This document shows, in pieces, positions 1 to 12,262 of a stretch of DNA of 64,000 nucleotides. The stretch is from Omphiscola glabra (taxonomy: Eukaryota > Mollusca > Gastropoda > Lymnaeidae), in contig OZ024802.1 in the NCBI GenBank assembly GCA_964017045.1, positions 8,613,553 through 8,677,552 of the forward strand. The letters are read 5' to 3'. Each line of letters begins with the position of its first letter. Within the stretch, counting starts at the first letter, position 1. Made by a program: the position numbers and the translations under genes. Below the pieces are notes generated by a model. That model ran no database searches and was not told where the DNA came from. It saw only the letters and a list, made by a program, of their open reading frames with translations.

Positions 1-320
1 TATAGCTTCCTGTCACTTACGAAATTTACCGAACACTTCAATAATTGTCAAAACGGTGTTTTTGTGACCTAATTATAAGGTCACTCTATTTGTGAGGCAC
101 CAACCTTGAACTTTTAATAAAGAACGCATGTCGGATTGGTTACTTGTGTGGAAAATTTACATTTGATCGCACCCCCATAGCTACGCCACTGAAGCAACGC
201 AATAGTTTTGACCTGAATTAATAGGTGAAGACTTATGTCCTATTTTAGCTATTTTAAACCGATTGTAATTGGACAACTTTTAAAACATAACTCCTTTATA
301 TGTGCGGGTGATTGTTGTAG

Positions 321-487
321 TGGGCTCTGGTTGGCCGAGTGGTCTAAACTGAGCAAATCTCAAGTTGATGGTCTGGAGTTCTTTGGTGGAGATTGAACTC
401 GCTAACCTTGGACGGCAACTCATGTAAGATTCGTACTGCGAATTCCACACCATCGTCACCTTGTGACGGCCGGAAGCCATAAAAAAA
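321..487 (+). repeat. tRNA-derived SINE, full copy with target duplication
   Basis: The head contains TGGCCGAGTGGTCTAAAC, a good match to the A box of a Leu/Ser-type tRNA (RNA polymerase III promoter). A run of A (481-488) closes the element. The 10-mer ATTGTTGTAG lies directly before it (311-320) and directly after it (488-497), a target-site duplication typical of LINE-driven retroposition. A second, diverged copy lies at about 14311-14620. Confidence 0.75.
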
Positions 488-865
488 ATTGTTGTAGAGG
501 GCTTTACCTAACTAAAACTGTATTTTATGATATGTAATATTAAATAGTTACAGTATTTATAATGCTTGTTATAGGAAAAAAATACAAAGATAAGTTATTA
601 AAGAAAGTTATTCAATGTAATCAACACGGATGTAAAAGCTAACTGAAATGATTGTTTTTGTGTAGATAATAGAAGCATTGTGACGTGTCACGTGTCCCTG
701 GTCGGTGAAAGTTCAGCCTGGTTTAAAAAAAAAAAAGAAAAAAATCCCGTGACACAGACATGAAATATTTTGCATTTCTTTGTGTTGATTTGTGCTTCTC
801 TCTCTAAATATATCTATACCTCTTCCTATACTTACACCTCCCTCTGTACCACTTATACCTAAACG

Positions 866-1053
866 CAGCGGCGTAGCTAGAGTTTTTGGCGCCCGGGGGC
901 AAGATTCATTTTAAAGCGCCCTCTTTTCCCCTTTTCAACTCTCAAACCCATTATTTTCATCAATAACATAATATCAAAGCACATTTTGGCGCCCCTAACT
1001 AGCTGGCGCCCGGGTACATCTGCACCCCCCTGCCCCCCTACGCTACGCCTCTG
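866..1053. mobile_element. hAT-type MITE, CAG(A/C)GGCGTAGC family, copy 1
   Basis: The ends are inverted repeats (CAGCGGCGTAGCTA on the left, CTACGCCTCTG on the right). The element is flanked by a perfect 8-bp duplication CCTAAACG (858-865 and 1054-1061), the hallmark of hAT transposition. The 188-bp body is rich in GGCGCCC motifs and has no coding capacity. Relatives lie at 32079, 44348 and 54958. Confidence 0.85.
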
Positions 1054-1225
1054 CCTAAACGTGCTCTTCCTACACCTATACTTCCTCCTGTATTAATTAA
1101 ATTTAAATATTACTTCAAAATTCTCTGGTAAAAATATCATCTACAATTCATGTGTAATTATTAGAAGTCACTTGGAGACAAAGCTCACAAGGCTAATCAA
1201 CGCAGAATTCATTTTATTATTATTC

Positions 1226-1226
<1 letters not shown>

Positions 1227-1261
<35 letters not shown>

Positions 1262-1263
1262 TC
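1227..1263. repeat. (AAT)n microsatellite
   Basis: About twelve perfect AAT triplets in AT-rich non-genic sequence. Confidence 0.9.
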
Positions 1264-2270
1264 ATTTTACAAGGGCATAGGCTTCTTCATCAAAACATGT
1301 TTTTTCTTATTGTATGTCTGTTGATTAGTAATGGGGTTTGCAAAGCAATTAAGCAGAATTTAATAATAATAATTGTAGTTAAAATGGATTGATATTATTA
1401 TGAAAACAATAAGTTTTTTATTTTTTTTTCTTGTAAAATTTACCATATAATATATTTTTTTCAAACAAAATACTGTTTAAATGAACTTTTCATTTATAGT
1501 CCTACATTGTATAATTTTAATATAGTAATTACCTATGTGTCAATCCACAAATATTTTTTCCAACTGATGAAAATTAGGCTTGATTTTTTACAGATGCATC
1601 GCATCATAGTTTGAAAACATTGTAGAAGTAGCCTAATTGAAATTCATCCAATTTTACTATGGATTCTTGATTGAACACTATCGTTCACTCTTGGCTTGTA
1701 CTGTTTTTCTTATGATTGCTAATGTCTAATAGCCTAATGATAAAGTTTCCGAGCCTACCGCCCTTCCCTTTCCCACAAATTCTATAATATTAATAGTCTA
1801 CATTGATTTCATTTGAGATTTCAAGATTTATTTTCAGTTTATTTATTGTCGAGACTGTTCTATGCATATGGTGTACAAGGTCAATTTGATAAAAATTCAA
1901 CACCTGGATGTAATTAGTAAATCTTCAACGTAAAAAAAGAGAACATTGAATTTCTTTAATTATTAACTTTTTGATACTTCACAATATTAACTTTAATTTT
2001 CAGAACATTTCTTATTTATTTATGAGTGGCTTGAAAAATTAAAAACCAGTAAAGAATTAAGACAATTAATGTTTTCCTTGTTACTTAAAAATTATTTTCT
2101 TTATTTACATTTTAATTTTTATCACATGTTTGCGTTTTTCGAAATATGTAAAAAAAAAATCTTACCCCTATTAATATTTCCCAAGGTTTTGCCCGATTTT
2201 CAAAATTATTCCCCAGATCCCAATGGGGGTTGCGAATTCCCAAGATCCTAGGAAATTTCCCAAGGTGTGG
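1264..2270. other. AT-rich stretch without recognisable gene
   Basis: Both strands show only short random ORFs, poly-A/T runs and no splice-bounded coding segment or repeat that I recognise. Confidence 0.6.
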
Positions 2271-2600
2271 TAGCGCTGGAACTTGCACCGCGTTCGCTTA
2301 CTTCTCCGTGAACGCCGAGCAGCTGACATTTTTTCTGCGCGAGCGTGGAAAACAAAGCTCATTACACTGTTGCCTGATTGGCGCACGCTAGTATCTGCTG
2401 CATTGTTTTCCCGCGGTATATGTAGTGTTAATTCATCCTTGTTATCATTAAACAAAACATTGAAACATACGGAATAGGAAATTGCTATTTTTAAATGTGT
2501 GTTTACCATTATCATTGACTGGAATCTGTGGCGTACGGGATTTCAACAAAGTTCGTTTAGTATTATAAACATTTGTTCGCAAAAAGAGAGTTCGACAACG
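2271..2600 (+). promoter_or_regulatory. possible CpG-rich promoter region
   Basis: This is a local island of CpG dinucleotides (GCGTTCG, CCGCGG, GCGCGAGCG) in an otherwise CpG-poor region, with an inverted CCAAT box (GATTGGCG near 2377). It directly precedes an ATG-led open segment that ends at a consensus splice donor. Composition and position are the only evidence. Confidence 0.25.
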
Positions 2601-2705
2601 ATGAGTAAATGTGACATAGAAATTGTGGGAATAGAAGAGATTTTACACTACGCCGGTAGTAATTTTTCACAGTCTGACTCGAGTTTGAGTTCATCGTTTG
2701 GCGGG
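2601..2705 (+). CDS. possible first coding exon (35 codons), gene uncertain
   Basis: An ATG opens a 35-codon segment rich in Ser and acidic residues (MSKCDIEIVGIEEILHY at its start). It ends in phase 0 at a consensus donor GGG|GTAAGT. The first SLC6 exon I can identify (12437) needs an upstream exon and is compatible with phase 0, so this could encode the cytosolic N-terminus across a 9.7-kb satellite-filled intron. It could equally be the N-terminus of a lost transposase or a chance ORF. No conserved domain is visible. Confidence 0.25.
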
Positions 2706-2807
2706 GTAAGTAGCTGTTTGTTAACACTTTTAATGATTTATTTATTCATAATTGCTTTGGCGATGACGTAATTTTAAGGCTTGTATTTAGTCACTTTCAC
2801 TTAAGGG

Positions 2808-3100
2808 CAGTGGTTCTCAACATTCCTAATGCCGCGACACTTTAATACTTTAATACAGTTCCTCATGTTGTGCTGACCCCCCAACCATAAATTATTTTCG
2901 GTAAATGTGTAGCTGTAGGACCGCTCACCCTAACCTGAACCCTAATTCTATCACAAAAATGACGTCATGGCCATTCAGCTACACATTAGCCCTATTTTCG
3001 TTGCTACGTCATAAATGTGTTTCCGATGGTCTTTGTGGCGACCCCTGTGTAAAGTTCGTTCGACCTCAAAGGGTCGCGACCCACAGGTTGAGAACCGCTG
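2808..3100 (+). mobile_element. SPIN-like hAT MITE, copy 1 (carries a nested insertion)
   Basis: The ends are CAGTGGTTCTCAAC and GGTTGAGAACCGCTG, the inverted termini I associate with the SPIN family of hAT transposons. The interior keeps the family pattern of paired GCGACCC and GGGTCGCGACCC motifs. The flanks CTTAAGGG and AGTTAGGG match at 6 of 8 positions, so the copy is old. A separate 92-bp element sits inside it (2901-2992). Confidence 0.8.
2901..2992. mobile_element. 92-bp MITE nested inside the SPIN-like copy
   Basis: The insert breaks the host element exactly between two copies of TATTTTCG (2893-2900 and 2993-3000), an 8-bp target duplication. It has its own inverted termini, AATGTGTAGCTG and CAGCTACACATT. 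The four other SPIN-like copies in this window lack the insert and read straight through the site. Confidence 0.75.
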
Positions 3101-3270
3101 AGTTAGGGTTTCCCAATCTGGAGTGGCTGCGGATGAGTGATTTAATAACATGAATTGGCATTTAAGTAGTTTAAAAAATGTAATAATAAACGATTTATTT
3201 GTAATATAATTTATACTGTTCTATATTTAATTAAATAAACAATTTGGAAGTTATATTTTTTTTTCAATTT

Positions 3271-4491
3271 TAAACAATTCGTAGTGGTGTAAGACTTAGT
3301 CAAACAATTCATAGGGGTGTGAGAATTAGTCGAACAATTCGTAGGAATGTGAGAATTTGTCGAATAATTCGTAGGAGTTGAGACTTTGTCATATAATTCA
3401 TAGGGGTGTGAGACTTAGTCAAATAATTTGGAGGGGTGTGAGATTTATTCAAATGATTTGTAGGAGTATGAGACTTAGTCAAGCAATTTGGAGGGGTGTG
3501 AGACATAGTCAAACAATTTGGAGGGGGTGTGAGACTTAGTCAAACTATTTGGAGGGGGTGTGAGACTTAGTCAAACAATTTGGAGGGGTGTGAGACATAG
3601 TCAAAAAATTTGAAGGGGTGTGAGACTTAGTCAAACTATTTGGAGGGGGTGTGAGACTTAGTCAAACTATTTGGAGGGGGTTTGAGACTTAGTCAAACAA
3701 TTTGGAGGGGTGTGAGACTTAGTCAAACAATTTGGAGGGGGTGTGAGACTTATTCAAACGATTTGTAGGAGTGTGAGACTTAGTCAAACAATTTGGAGGG
3801 GGTGTGAGACTTAGTCAAATAATTTGTAGGAGTGTGAAACTTGTTTAAATGATTTGTAAGAGTGTGAGAATTAGTCAAACAATTTGGAGGGGTGTGAGAC
3901 TTATTCAAACGATTTGTAGGAGTGTGAGACTTATTCAAACAATTTGGAGGGGTGTGAGACTTAGTCTAATAATTTGGAGGGGTGTGAGACTTAGTCAAAC
4001 AATTTGGAGGGGTGTGAGACTTATTCAAACGATTTGTAGGAGTGTGAGACTTAGTCAAACAATTTGGAGGGGTGTGAAACTTAGTCAAACATTTTGAAGG
4101 GGTGTGAAACATGTTCAAATGATTTGTAGGAGTGTGAGACTTAGTCAAACAATTTGGAGGAGTGTGAGACATAGTCAAACAATTTGGAGGGGTGTGAGAC
4201 TTAGTCAAATAATTTGGAGGGTGTGAAACTTAGTCAAACAATTTGGAGGGATGTGAGACTTAGTCAAACAATTTGAAGGGTTGTGAAACTTGTTCAAATG
4301 ATTTGTAGGAGTGTGAGACTTAGTCAAACAATTTGGAGGAGTGTGAGACTTATTCAAACGAATTGTAGGAGTGTGCGACTTAGTCAAACAATTTGTAGGA
4401 GTGTGAGACTTAGTCGAACAATTTGGATGGGTGTGAGACTTAGTCAAACAATTTGTAGGAGTGTGAGAATTAGTCGAACAATTCGTAGGGG
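3271..4491. repeat. 30-bp minisatellite, about 40 units
   Basis: The unit contains GTGAGACTTAGTCAAACAAT followed by a G-rich stretch. Units vary at several positions and a few are 31 bp. Because 30 is a multiple of three, long ORFs run through it on both strands (TKSHTPPNCL-type peptides). These are by-products of the repeat. Confidence 0.95.
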
Positions 4492-5048
4492 GCGCTGACC
4501 ACAGAAAAGGTAGGGAAATATTGACTTACCACACCACAGTATCGACACAGACGGCATGACAGCAGCTACCAGTCTGAAATTTATTGTCACTTTGCCGTGT
4601 ACGGAGAGGGGGGTTTGGTATGAAAAAAAAGGGTGAGGGGCTAGTTTAAAATGTTTAATTAATTGATTGGATATTTATATAGCGCTGGTATCCATGCTAC
4701 TGTAGCATGCTCACTGCTGGTATCCATGCTACTGTAGCATGCTCACTGCGCTCTGGTTTTCATAAATCTGTTAAAACAAAAAAGTTTTAAAATGTTTCTA
4801 GATCCCTGTTGCCCTTGCGAGGAATGATAAGGAGTAAAAAAAAAACTCATTTATTTTTCTTCCGCGAAAAGACTTTGAAACCACTTGTCCACGTATATAA
4901 AAGGCATTGAGAGGACCACACACCCCACCCCACCCACCGCCCCCAATAAAGAAACAATAAAACAAATAATAAAAGGCAAAACAAAAAAATTAAACAAAAC
5001 AAAACAAAACACCGCTATGTATATTGATATGACCAACATTAAGAGAAA
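4492..5048. other. non-genic segment with a short tandem duplication
   Basis: No coding signal was found. A 34-bp stretch holding GGTATCCATGCTACTGTAGC is present twice in tandem at about 4686-4750. It is preceded by TATATAGCGCT, a motif common at ends of invertebrate SINE/LINE tails. Poly-A and AAAAC runs follow. Confidence 0.5.
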
Positions 5049-5304
5049 CAATTGAAGGGCTGAGTAGAAAAAGTACTTAAGTTACAATTTTTCAAAGCTG
5101 AGTTAAGACATGCATTATATTTGATTGCTTTCCCTGAATCATTCCTGTAAATATCATTCATGGAAAATGTCCACAAGTGTTTGATTCAGAGTTACCAGGA
5201 ACAGATTTTAATGTATCTAAATAAGAATTTAAAAATTTTAAACTCAATTTTCTCAAAACTTCAAAAATACACTTAAGTACTTTTTCTACTCGGCCCTTCA
5301 ATTG
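5049..5304. mobile_element. 256-bp MITE with long inverted ends
   Basis: About 30 bp at the left (GAAGGGCTGAGTAGAAAAAG) returns as an inverted copy at the right (CTTTTTCTACTCGGCCCTTC), with one mismatch in this stretch. AATT flanks both ends. There is no ORF. The superfamily cannot be decided from one copy. Confidence 0.7.
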
Positions 5305-5406
5305 CGTTTACTGCTACGTGTACGAGTTACCGTTGGGTGTACATTTCTATTACAAAAGTACAGAATCGCCGTTCGCCTTCCAACGATAACGACATGCTTT
5401 CCATTA

Positions 5407-8400
5407 GCGTTAGTGATAGACTGGTACAGGCATTAGTGGTATCATTGGTACAAGGATTAGGGATAGACTGGTACAGGCATTAGTGGTATCATTGGTACAA
5501 GAATTAGTGATAGACTGGTACAGGCATTAGTGGTATCATTGGTACAAGGATTAGTGATATACTGGTACAGGCATTAGTGGTATCATTGGTACAAGGATTA
5601 GTGATAGACTGGTACAGGCACTAGTGGTATCATTGGTACAAGGATTAGTGATAGACTGGTACAGGCATTAGTGGTATCATTGGTACAAGGATTAGTGATA
5701 GACTGGTACAGGCACTAGTGGTATCATTGGTACAAGGATTAGTGATAGACTGGTACAGGCATTAGTGGTATCATTGGTACAAGGATTAGTGATAGACTGG
5801 TACAGGCACTAGTGGTATCATTGGTACAAGGATTAGTGACAGACTGGTACAGGCATTAGGGGTATCATTGGTACAAGGATTAGTGATAGACTGGTACAGG
5901 CATTAGTGGTATCATTGGTACAATGATTAGTGATAGACTGGTACAGGCATTAGTGGTATCATTGGTACAAGGATTAGTGATAGACTGGTACAGGCGTTAG
6001 TGGTATCATTGGTACAAGGATTAGTGATAGACTGGTACAGGCATTAGTGGTATCATTGGTACAAGCATTAGTGATAGACTGGTACAGGCATTAGTGGTAT
6101 CATTGGTACAAGAATTAGTGATAGACTGGTACAGGCATTAGTGGTATCATTGGTACAAGAATTAGTGATAGACTGGTACAGGCATTAGTGGTATCATTGG
6201 TACAAGCATTAGTGATAGACTGGTACAGGCATTAGTGGTATCATTGGTACAAGCATTAGTGATAGACTGGTACAGGCATTAGTGGTATCATTGGTACAAG
6301 AATTAGTGATAGACTGGTACAGGCATTAGTGGTATCATTGGTACAAGCATTAGTGATAGACTGGTACAGGCATTAGTGGTATCATTGGTACAAGCATTAG
6401 TGATAGACTGGTACAGGCATTAGTGGTATCATTGGTACAAGGATTAGTGATAGACTGGTACAGGCATTAGTGGTATCATTGGTACAAGCATTAGTGATAG
6501 ACTGGTACAGGCACTAGTGGTATTATTGGTACAAGCATTAGTGATAGACTGGTACAAGCATTAGTGGTATCATTAGTACAAGCATTAGTGATAGACTGGT
6601 ACAGGCATTAGTGGTATCATTGGTACAAGCATTAGTGATAGACTGGTACAGGCATTAGTGGTATCATTGGTACAAGGATTAGTGATAGACTGGTACAGGC
6701 ATTAGTGGTATCATTGGTACAAGCATTAGTGATAGACTGGTACAAGAATTAGTGGTATCATTGGTACAAGCATTAGTGATAGACTGGTACAGGCACTAGT
6801 GGTATCATTGGTACAAGGATTAGTGATATACTGGTACAGGCATTAGTGGTATCATTGGTACAAGCATTAGTGATAGACTGGTACAAGCATTAGTGGTATC
6901 ATTAGTACAAGCATTAGTGATAGACTGGTACAGGCATTAGTGGTATCATTGGTACAAGGATTAGTGATAGACTTGTACAGGCATTAGTGGTATCATTGGT
7001 ACAAGGATTAGTGATAGACTTGTACAGGCATTAGTGGTATCATTGGTACAAGGATTAGTGATAGACTGGTACAGGCACTAGTGGTATCATTGGTACAAGG
7101 ATTAGTGATATACTGGTACAGGCATTAGTGGTATCATTGGTACAAGCATTAGTGATAGACTGGTACAAGCATTAGTGGTATCATTAGTACAAGCATTAGT
7201 GATAGACTGGTACAGGCATTAGTGGTATCATTGGTACAAGGATTAGTGATAGACTTGTACAGGCATTAGTGGTATCATTGGTACAAGGATTAGTGATAGA
7301 CTTGTACAGGCATTAGTGGTATCATTGGTACAAGGATTAGTGATAGACTGGTACAGGCACTAGTGGTATCATTGGTACAAGGATTAGTGATAGACTGGTA
7401 CAGGCATTAGTGGTATCATTGGTACAAGGATTAGTGATAGACTGGTACAGGCACTAGTGGTATCATTGGTACAAGGATTAGTGATATACTGGTACAGGCA
7501 TTAGTGGTATCATTGGTACAAGGATTAGTGATAGACTGGTACAGGCACTAGTGGTATCATTGGTACAAGGATTAGTGATAGACTGGTACAGGCATTAGGG
7601 GTATCATTGGTACAAGGATTAGTGATAGACTGGTACAGGCATTAGTGGTATCATTGGTACAAGGATTAGTGATAGACTGGTACAGGCATTAGTGGTATCA
7701 TTGGTACAAGGATTAGTGATAGACTGGTACAGGCGTTAGTGGTATCATTGGTACAAGCATTAGTGATAGACTGGTACAGGCATTAGTGGTATCATTGGTA
7801 CAAGCATTAGTGATAGACTGGTACAGGCATTAGTGGTATCATTGGTACAAGGATTAGTGACAGACTGGTACAGGCATTAGTGGTATCATTGGTACAAGCA
7901 TTAGTGATAGACTGGTACAGGCATTAGTGGTATCATTGGTACAAGAATTAGTGATAGACTGGTACAGGCATTAGTGGTATCATTGGTACAAGAATTAGTG
8001 ATAGACTGGTACAGGCATTAGTGGTATCATTGGTACAAGCATTAGTGATAGACTGGTACAGGCATTAGTGGTATCATTGGTACAAGCATTAGTGATAGAC
8101 TGGTACAGGCATTAGTGGTATCATTGGTACAAGAATTAGTGATAGACTGGTACAGGCATTAGTGGTATCATTGGTACAAGCATTAGTGATAGACTGGTAC
8201 AGGCATTAGTGGTATCATAGGTACAAGCATTAGTGATAGACTGGTACAGGCATTAGTGGTATCATTGGTACAAGGATTAGTGATAGACTGGTACAGGCAT
8301 TAGTGGTATCATTGGTACAAGCATTAGTGATAGACTGGTACAGGCACTAGTGGTATTATTGGTACAAGCATTAGTGATAGACTGGTACAAGCATTAGTGG

Positions 8401-9388
8401 TATCATTAGTACAAGCATTAGTGATAGACTGGTACAGGCATTAGTGGTATCATTGGTACAAGCATTAGTGATAGACTGGTACAGGCATTAGTGGTATCAT
8501 TGGTACAAGGATTAGTGATAGACTGGTACAGGCATTAGTGGTATCATTGGTACAAGCATTAGTGATAGACTGGTACAAGAATTAGTGGTATCATTGGTAC
8601 AAGCATTAGTGATAGACTGGTACAGGCACTAGTGGTATCATTGGTACAAGGATTAGTGATATACTGGTACAGGCATTAGTGGTATCATTGGTACAAGCAT
8701 TAGTGATAGACTGGTACAAGCATTAGTGGTATCATTAGTACAAGCATTAGTGATAGACTGGTACAGGCATTAGTGGTATCATTGGTACAAGGATTAGTGA
8801 TAGACTGGTACAGGCATTAGTGGTATCATTGGTACAAGGATTAGTGATAGACTTGTACAGGCATTAGTGGTATCATTGGTACAAGCATTAGTGATAGACT
8901 GGTACAGGCATTAGTGGTATCATTGGTACAAGGATTAGTGATAGACTGGTACAAGCATTAATGGTATCATTGGTACAAGGATTAGTGATAGACTTGTACA
9001 GGCATTAGTGGTATCATTGGTACAAGGATTAGTGATAGACTTGTACAGGCATTAGTGGTATCATTGGTACAAGCATTAGTGATAGACTGGTACAAGCATT
9101 AGTGGTATCATTAGTACAAGCATTAGTGATAGACTGGTACAGGCATTAGTGGTATCATTGGTACAAGGATTAGTGATAGACTTGTACAGGCATTAGTGGT
9201 ATCATTGGTACAAGGATTAGTGATAGACTTGTACAGGCGTTAGTGGTATCATTGGTACAAGCATTAGTGATAGACTGGTACAGGCATTAGTGGTATCATT
9301 GGTACAAGGATTAGTGATAGACTGGTACAAGCATTAATGGTATCATTGGTACAAGCATTAGTGGTATCATTGGTACAAGCATTAGTGA
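5407..9388. repeat. 47-bp satellite array, about 85 units
   Basis: Each 47-bp unit is a dimer of related 23- and 24-bp halves (ATTAGTGATAGACTGGTACA and ATTAGTGGTATCATTGGTAC). Unit variants recur at fixed spacing: TATTATTGG at 6521 and 8354 (1833 bp, exactly 39 units), GGCGTTAG near 5993 and 7732 (1739 bp, exactly 37 units) and TAGTGATATA at 6821 and 7103 (282 bp, exactly 6 units). The array has therefore grown by block duplication as well as single-unit slippage. Confidence 0.97.
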
Positions 9389-10458
9389 AATGATGGTAGA
9401 TTTAAAAAAAGAACATAACAAATATTACATTAAAGTTAGTACCATTATAGTACTGTACTCATACACTAAAATCGTCAACATAAGACGTGCCGTCTAAAAA
9501 TAGGTCTCGCCTTTTTTGTGTGTTTGTTTGTTTGTTAGGGAATGGCAAGCTATTTTGACCAGGGGTCAGTTTTAACGTGACACTTCTGCACTCCATAGCA
9601 TACTCTCTTCTCCACAACACTCAACCCAAGACACGGAAACCAGTGGTAGGGATGGGCTATTTAAGATTTGACACTCAACGCTTACATACAACACCAACCC
9701 GGAGACGGCACTACCACGAAACAACAACAATAAGGAAGTGAATATTACAGTAGTGTACAACAACAAGAAGGTGATTGTTACATTAGTCTGCGGCACTTCA
9801 AGACACGCCAATTGTATGTTTCAAATGAAGCTGCTAGCCGCGCAATTTAATGGATGTAAACCCCCCCCCCCCCCCCCCCCCCAATCTTGCTTGTCTTTGA
9901 ATTTCTCCAGGTAACAAAATAAATATTGGAAAGAAAAAAATAGGTACTCAATTGTTTAGACTAAATGTTTTTATTGTCCAGGTCCGGGCGCCCCCCCCCC
10001 CCCCCAGCCCCCAAACAAACATACATTTCCTACATCAAATCCGCTCCAAGTCCACAGGTCATGGAGCAGGTCAGAATATCCTCGATTCCGAAACCCATGT
10101 TCTGATTACTTTCGACATTGCAAGGCAATTATATTTGAAGAAAAAAAAAAGTAATACGAACATGCAACATGAGTTGTCTCTCCTCAGGTAAAATACGACC
10201 GTTTAGTTATCGGTACGTGTCAATGAGAGAGGAATGTTGTTCCGATGGATTTTTCCCATAGCGCCCCAGGTTGAAATTATTATTTTTTTTAAAAGATCAA
10301 TTTCGTTTACAAGAAATTTTCCTGTGGTAAGGGTTGTATTGTGTGAGTGTGGGTGTAGGATGTCCGGGACCTATTAGGGTGCTGCACGTTATACTCGGCA
10401 CTGACCCAAAGAGGGTGGGTCCACCCCTTGCAGTTTGGATCTTTCAAAATAATCATCG
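9389..10458. other. non-genic segment with poly-C tracts
   Basis: No coding exon was recognised. Long C homopolymers occur at about 9859-9882 and 9992-10005. Confidence 0.55.
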
Positions 10459-10703
10459 CTTATGAAACCATTATTTAATTAATATTTAGTTTATGAAACC
10501 ATTTTTCAATTAATATTTAGTTAATGAAACCATTATTTAATTAATATTTAGTTATGAAACCATTATTTAATTAAAATTTAGTTTATGAAACCATTATTTA
10601 ATTAACATTTAGTTTATGAAACCATTATTTAATTAACATTTAGTTTATGAAACCATTATTTAATTAATATTTTGTTTATGAAACCATTACTTAATTAATA
10701 TTC
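10459..10703. repeat. 31-bp AT-rich minisatellite, about 8 units
   Basis: The unit contains ATGAAACCATTATTTAATTA and ends in a TATTTAGTTT-type tail. Units are highly similar. Confidence 0.95.
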
Positions 10704-10796
10704 AATATTACGCACCTCAACATTCTCAGTTAAAACCTGATAAACCTACAGTGGGGAGCCTGCAGAAACTTTGACAATAATTGCGTTGTTGGTTAA

Positions 10797-10882
10797 GTGG
10801 CTGTGTTGTTGTGTTGCTATGTGGGTGTGTTGCTGAGTGGGTGTGTTGCGGTGTGGGTGTGTTGCTGTGTGGGTGTGTTGGT
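10797..10882. repeat. short GTGTTGCTGTGTGGGT minisatellite
   Basis: About 5-6 imperfect 15-16-bp units, G/T-rich on the plus strand. Confidence 0.85.
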
Positions 10883-10936
10883 GCTAATTGAGCACCCATT
10901 AGACGTCTGTTTTGATTACACCCTCCCGATGATTCT

Positions 10937-11243
10937 GTATCGGCTCATCATAGTGATGGTATTAGATGGTGCCTACGGCTCATCATAGTGATGGTATTAG
11001 ATGGTATTAGATGGTGCCTACGGCTCATCATAGTGATGGTATTAGATGGTATTAGATGGTGACTACGGCTCATCATAGTGATGGTATTAGATGGTATTAG
11101 ATGGTATTAGATGGTATTAGATGGTATTAGATGGTGCCTACGGCTCATCATAGTGATGGTATTAGATGGTATTAGATGGTGCCTACGGCTCATCATAGTG
11201 ATGGTATTAGATGGTATTAGATGGTATTAGATGGTGCCTACGG
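10937..11243. repeat. two-level tandem repeat (10-bp units inside a larger unit)
   Basis: Blocks of GGTATTAGAT (10 bp) repeated one to five times alternate with a constant CTACGGCTCATCATAGTGAT segment, giving about seven large units of differing length. Confidence 0.9.
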
Positions 11244-11990
11244 CCCGACCATCTGCCATCAATGGCCAGCCGCGCCAGATGTGACCGAGAAAGGCGGGTA
11301 CAATAATGGCGGAGCCATGTCGTAAAATGAAATCCGCTGAGCCGCTTGTGTCAGCTTGGCTTCTCAACAAAAGCCCACGGCGCGAGTGTCAATCGATATC
11401 GCTCTAGACGAGTTGACCGCAGTGGCTGGTGTACTCGACACTGGCTCCCTGTCTCACCCGCCAGGCGTTCAAGAATGATGGCCGTGGGTCGTCCCCCCCC
11501 CCCCCATCGCTGTGGTTCTATGGTGTCTGGATAAATATAATCTTAAAGTTAAGGCAATTATTTCGAATACTTTCACAGCGCCTTTATCAGTTATGAAATA
11601 TGAATTATGAACTATTGTCAATATATAGAATTACGATGATTATCCTTAGCAGAACAGAGGGAAAAACCCATGCACTTGCAGTTCTGGGGACCATTGGTAC
11701 CGGTATTGACCGCCTTGTTTATCTTCACGTTGCTCACTACTCTGATTTGTGGATGACCCCATTTTGATGACGTCACATCGCGGGACAGACGCAGGAAAAT
11801 GGGGGGGGGGGGTGATTTGGGGAGAACGAGAGGTCATTGACCAAACATGTATAAATCTCATACTCTGTGTTACACTAGTTTCCTCTGTATTCGGGGACAA
11901 GAAGTCTTTAGGTAACGTGTTCTGCCACGCAGACAACTCGAAACTCAGTAGCTCTTGGGCATTCATGAAATGGTCAAGAAAGAGAGGTTG

Positions 11991-12262
11991 TAGTGTAGGG
12001 GTTGTAGTGTAGGGGTTGTAGTGTAGGGGTTGTAGTGTAGGGGTTGTAGTCAATGTTCCCTTTAAGCTGCGCGGCCGCGCAGCTACCTCACAGATGCCGC
12101 TCAGTTTTGAGCATCCGCGCAGCAAATTCTTATAAAAATAAATTCGAACAGATACGCTACACTCTGCAAAGTAAAACTATGCACACAACTGTATGATTTT
12201 GCACACGAACCAGCAAACCTTAGAGGGAGCATTGGTTGTAGTGTAGGGGTTGTAGTGTAGGG
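11991..12262. repeat. 14-bp minisatellite split by a transposon
   Basis: Units of GGTTGTAGTGTAGG run from about 11991 to 12050 and resume at 12235-12262. The gap is exactly the hAT MITE at 12051-12234. Confidence 0.9.
12051..12234. mobile_element. 184-bp hAT-type MITE (CAATGTTCCCT ends)
   Basis: The termini are CAATGTTCCCTTTAA and TTAGAGGGAGCATTG. The 8-mer GTTGTAGT flanks both sides, although the surrounding 14-bp array makes that duplication less decisive. A self-complementary GCTGCGCGGCCGCGCAGC core lies just inside the left end. No coding capacity. Confidence 0.75.

Noticed and set aside
3309..4498. TKSHTPPNCL repeat ORFs on the minus strand and matching plus ORFs
   Set aside because: By-products of a 30-bp minisatellite; no start context, domain or splice signal.
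5407..9388. Regular 47-bp repeats could be mistaken for a CRISPR array
   Set aside because: There are no unique spacers; both halves of the unit are repeated, and the surroundings are eukaryotic introns and transposons.
11307..11408. ATG-led frame MAEPCRKMKSAEPL as SLC6 N-terminus
   Set aside because: It runs into a stop with no usable splice donor, so it cannot join exon 12437.
11646..12125. 159-codon minus ORF
   Set aside because: It spans the 14-bp array and one end of the hAT MITE, so it is a composite of repeats.
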